DNA from: Streptosporangium carneum
GTDB taxonomy: Bacteria; Actinomycetota; Actinomycetes; Streptosporangiales; Streptosporangiaceae
NCBI RefSeq assembly: GCF_027922005.1
Contig: NZ_BSEV01000002.1
Location: 124,001 to 188,000, forward strand
Direction of reading: 5' to 3'
DNA length: 64,000 bases
Part shown: positions 60,250 to 64,000 of the stretch, piece after piece
Numbering within the stretch: the first letter of the stretch is position 1
Layout of the letters: each line of letters begins with the position of its first letter
Made by a program: the position numbers and the translations under genes
The notes under the pieces: generated by a model
Databases searched by the model: none
Seen by the model: the letters and a program-made list of their open reading frames with translations, nothing else
Told to the model about the DNA's origin: nothing

Positions 60250-63068
60250 TCACTCCCGGGCAAGGACGCGGGCCGGCGGGAGCCGCCACGCGAGCAGGGC
60301 CGGGGCGAGGGAGGCCAGGGCGGCGAGCGTGACGGCCGTCGCCGCCGCGGCCGCCGCCCCCCAGACCAGCGGGCCCGTCGATCCGCCCGCCGTCCCGCCG
60401 GTGAGCGGGCCGGTGAACCCGCCCGCCAGCGCCGTCGCCGCCGCCACGCCGCCCACGGCTCCGGCGAGCGCGCCGAGCAGGCCGACGCCGACCCCCTCGA
60501 ACACGATCAGCCGGGCGAGCGAGCCCCCTGACCAGCCGGAGGCGCGCAGCGTGGCCAGCTCGGCGTCGCGCTCCCGCACGCCGAGGTAGAGCACGTCGGC
60601 CACGGCCAGCGCGGCCAGCGTGAACATCACCGTGACGGCGGCGTAGTCGGCGGGGCGCGCCTGGACCACGATGGCGTCGCCGAGCAGCGAGCCGACCACC
60701 CTGCCCCTGAAGCCGTAGGTGACGCCGAGCAGCACGGTCAGCCCGAAGACGGCGACGGTGAGCGTCGCCGCGCCCAGCAGGGTCCTGCCCGGGGATCTGG
60801 TCAGCCCGCTCACCGCGAGTCCCGCGACGCCGCGCGGCGAGCGCGCCCTGCGCGGCAGCCGTACGGCGGGCCGTACCGCCTCCGCGGGAGGCACCCGCGA
60901 GGCCAGCCACGCGGGAGCCAGACCGGCCAGCAGCGCGAGCCCGGTCGCGGCGGGCACGGCGAGCCACGCCCGCTCCCCCGGCGGCGCGACCTGCGCCCAC
61001 GACGCGACCGGCCAGGCCAGGGCGGCCGAGACGACGCCGGCGAGCAGTCCGATCGCCCCCACCTCGGACAGCACGGTCCCGAACAGCTTCGGCCGCGACC
61101 AGCCCAGGCAGGCCAGCACGCCCAGCTCGGACCTCCTGGCCCGCACCGCCGCCGCCGCGCCGTTGACGACGAACAGCCCGCAGACGGCCAGGACCAGGAC
61201 GAACAGCACGAGCGACTTGTGGTCGGCGGCGTTGAGGATCCGGTAGGCGACGTTCTTGGCGACCCAGCCCTCCTGGAGGGTCAGCGCGGGGCGTCCGAAG
61301 GAACCGGCGGGCAGCTCGACCGTGACCGGGGTGGGCGAGGAGCCGACCGTGATGTCCACCTCCAGCCCGGTGGCCGCGACGATGTCCCTGGCCACCTGGC
61401 TGATCCGCTCCCTGCTGACCGGGTCGGTCCCGGTGACGCCCGCGACCCGCACCCGGATCACGCTGAGCGGCGCACGGGCGGCGGGACGTCCCGCGGTCCT
61501 TCTCACGATCTCCCCGAGCCAGTGGAGGTCGGTGAGCAGCAGCGGCGGCGCCTGGAGGTAGCCGCCGACGTTGTCGTTGGGCAGCAGGTCCCGGCCGCCC
61601 AGGAGCACGGCGGTACGGCTGTCGCCCGGCTTGGCGGCGGGCGGGGCGTAGGTCTCCGTCGGCAGCCGGGTCAGCTCGCTGAGGCCGGGGAGTCTCGCCG
61701 GGTCGAACCTGCCGACGACGCGGGTGTTGAGCGTGTGCCCTTCGAGGTCGTAGGGCACCGTCCTGCGCTCCAGCGCGCGGAACTGGGTGTCGGCCGCCCC
61801 CTCGGGCGCGGTCCCGCGGTCCTTCGCCAGGCCCACCAGCAGTTTGGCGAACTCCGGGTCCGCCCAGACGTCCGGCGGGTTCCGCGCCGGGAGCGCGGCG
61901 AGCCTGCGGGCGTCCAGCTGCCGGTACTCGGTCGGCCCCGACGTCCAGTATCTCGTCAGCGGGAAGAAGCGCCAGGTGGGCAGGTTGGTCGACCAGTCGT
62001 CGAGCATCGTCTCGTAGGTCTTCGCGGCGTCGGCGGTGAGCCGCCTGACCTCCTCGCCCGGCTGCGTGCCGAGGTAGGACAGCAGCCGCCTGGCCGGCGT
62101 GCCCCTGACGACCTTCTCCGCCGCCTCCCGGGGCAGCCTGCGGACCACGATCTCGTCCTGCTGGTCCACGTACGACGTGGTCGCCGCGAGCAGCTGGACC
62201 TCCCTGGGGTCGTCCCTGACGGTCATGGGCCTGAGGTAGCGCCCGGTGACCGTCGCCCGGTCCAGCCCGGCCAGCCGGGCCTCGGCGTCCGGATCGACGG
62301 CGGCGAGCAGGAACGGGAACGCCTGGGGGACCTGCACCACCGCCTGCCCGGGTCGCAGGCCTCTCCGTTCGGCGCTGCCGTCGATCCCGCTGCCGCTCAG
62401 GGTGGACCAGTAGCCGCGCTCGGGCACCGTCCGCTCCGAGGGGAAGGGACTGCTCGTCGAGGGGTCCTGGGACCAGCCGAGCGAGGGGTCGATCCGGACC
62501 CGCCTGCCGTCGGCGAGCTCCTCCGTGACCGCCTCCCCGTCGTCGTCCGAGCTGGGTCTGCCCAGGTCGGTCTTGACGGGGCGGCGGGTGACGTACTCGT
62601 ACCGGGGCTGCCGGAACGGGATGCGGGTCAGCCCTCGATCGGTGACCCGGGTGCGCTCGACGCGCAGCATCGTGCGCTCGCCCCCGTGCAGCACGTCCGT
62701 CACGTCGACCCTGACGCCTCCCGAGTGCACGATGTGGCCGACCATGCCGATCGGGGCGGCGACGTCGACGCCGTTGATCCGCTTGATCCGCTCGTACTGG
62801 TCGAGGGTGATCCCGCCGAAGACGCCCGACAGGTAGTTGGCGCGGACCAGCCCCTGCGACCGTTCGACGGCCGTCGCGGTGCCCTTCGGGCGGACCAGGA
62901 TGTCGTACTGCGCGCGGAAGTTCCTCCCGACCGTGCCGACGATCTCCAGGCGCTGGGTCTCCGCGCTGCCGGTCAGCACGGTGAAGCCCGTCGCCGCGAT
63001 CACGATGCCGAGTGCCAGCACCAGGGCTCTGCCGAGACGGCGGCGGAGCTGGGAGAAGACCAGGCGGA

Positions 63069-63072
<4 letters not shown>
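60250..63072 (-). CDS. FtsX/MacB-type ABC transporter permease
   Basis: A 940-aa membrane protein. One helix near the N-terminus (ALVLALGIVIAATGFTVLTG) is followed by a very large extracytoplasmic domain (about residues 45-610). An FtsX core of three helices follows (KSLVLFVLVLAVCGLFVVNGAAAAVRARRSELGVLACLGWSR and the next two), and a second FtsX-like block ends the protein (VLYLGVRERDAELATLRASGWSG). The repeated ELGVLACLGWS / ELATLRASGWS motifs are the coupling helices. It overlaps the ATPase gene as ATGA. Such systems use mechanical coupling to act on lipids, peptides or cell-wall enzymes; substrate unknown. Confidence 0.9.
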
Positions 63073-63779
<707 letters not shown>

Positions 63780-63785
63780 GATCGA

Positions 63786-63837
63786 TACATTGTCACAATG
63801 TAGGGAGGCGCGGAAGCCCTTGTTTTGTGACAATGTA
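63786..63837. promoter_or_regulatory. PadR-type operator pair between divergent genes
   Basis: TACATTG-TCA-CAATGTA (63786-63802) is a perfect dyad with ACAT/ATGT ends, as in PadR operators. A second copy at 63821-63837 keeps the right half and centre (TTGTGACAATGTA) but not the left end. Both are followed by GGGA. They lie between the ABC transporter and the PadR gene, so PadR probably controls both. Confidence 0.75.
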
Positions 63838-63842
63838 GGGAC

Positions 63843-64000
63843 ATGCCGCTCAGCCACGCCGTACTGACCCTGCTGGCCGACGGGCCCAGCCACGGCTACG
63901 AACTCAAGGCCAGGTTCGAGTCGGCGGTCGGCCCGCAGTGGGGCGGTCTCAACATCGGGCACCTGTACCAGATCCTGGAACGCCTGGTCAGGGACGGCCA
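63843..64000 (+). CDS. PadR family transcriptional regulator (5' part, cut by window end)
   Basis: The first 52 codons of a PadR protein: MPLSHAVLTLLADGPSHGYE, then LKARFESAVG and NIGHLYQILERLVRDG, which cover most of the winged helix. The rest lies beyond the window. AGGGA almost touches the ATG. The divergent ABC ATPase starts 63 bases away with two PadR-like sites between. PadR-controlled ABC exporters are a recurring arrangement. Confidence 0.9.
   Translation, partial: MPLSHAVLTLLADGPSHGYELKARFESAVGPQWGGLNIGHLYQILERLVRDG

Overview
The window is high-GC DNA from a filamentous actinomycete, most likely Streptosporangiaceae or a near relative. This is inferred from gene content: a complete conservon (cvnABCD) plus a second cvnA-cvnC pair, Scr1-type XRE regulators beside DUF397 proteins and an RsbW-like ATPase, a DUF574-type methyltransferase, a mycothiol-dependent maleylpyruvate isomerase-like protein, an amtB-glnK-glnD operon and frequent GTG/TTG starts. 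No rRNA, tRNA, CRISPR array, transposase or prophage gene was recognised. It reads as chromosomal, transport- and regulator-rich DNA.

Layout. 0-7.4 kb: a TetR regulator converges on a polyamine-type ABC importer (PotD-B-C-A order), followed by a sugar/amino-sugar kinase-like gene and a GlmS-like SIS protein. 7.5-20.6 kb: two histidine-kinase loci (cvnC-cvnA, then cvnA-B-C-D) flank a glycine betaine ABC importer with a fused tandem permease and two duplicated binding lipoproteins. 20.7-26 kb: the nitrogen-sensing operon amtB-glnK-glnD with candidate GlnR sites, diverging from an orphan siderophore-binding lipoprotein with an iron box. 26-32.8 kb: a WhiJ/AbaA-like developmental regulator cluster, an unknown 207-aa protein, a DUF574 methyltransferase, a second XRE regulator and a group-2 sigma factor. 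33-41.9 kb: formimidoylglutamate deiminase, an SDR, a leaderless autoregulated PadR gene, a DrrAB-type exporter, an RpiR regulator and an ABC exporter. 42-47 kb: a three-gene DUF4331 / TPR / NicO metal-transporter module. 47-55 kb: small regulatory and stress genes, including a MerR-HEAT fusion with a HEAT partner, TetR-DUF6204, a stand-alone ATP synthase subunit a behind a perfect Rex-type operator, an ArsB/SLC13-type transporter and an AbiEii-like pair. 55-60 kb: a Puu-like polyamine degradation set (FadR regulator, glutamine-synthetase-like ligase, aldehyde dehydrogenase, SDR, gamma-glutamyl-GABA hydrolase). 60-64 kb: a MacB/FtsX-type ABC transporter divergent from a PadR gene cut by the window end.

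How the genes fit together. The importer at the left end and the Puu-like set near the right end would together take up and degrade polyamines, feeding the glutamate/ammonium network sensed by AmtB-GlnK-GlnD. Regulatory DNA is unusually readable here: Rex-like, MerR-type, iron-box, PadR and FadR sites, a double TTGAC dyad, and one palindrome (GTGAAT-N6-ATTCAC) shared by the hutF and rpiR upstream regions. The least-described units are the DUF4331/TPR/NicO module, the MerR-HEAT pair and the Rex-box-controlled orphan subunit a. All functions are inferred from sequence only.
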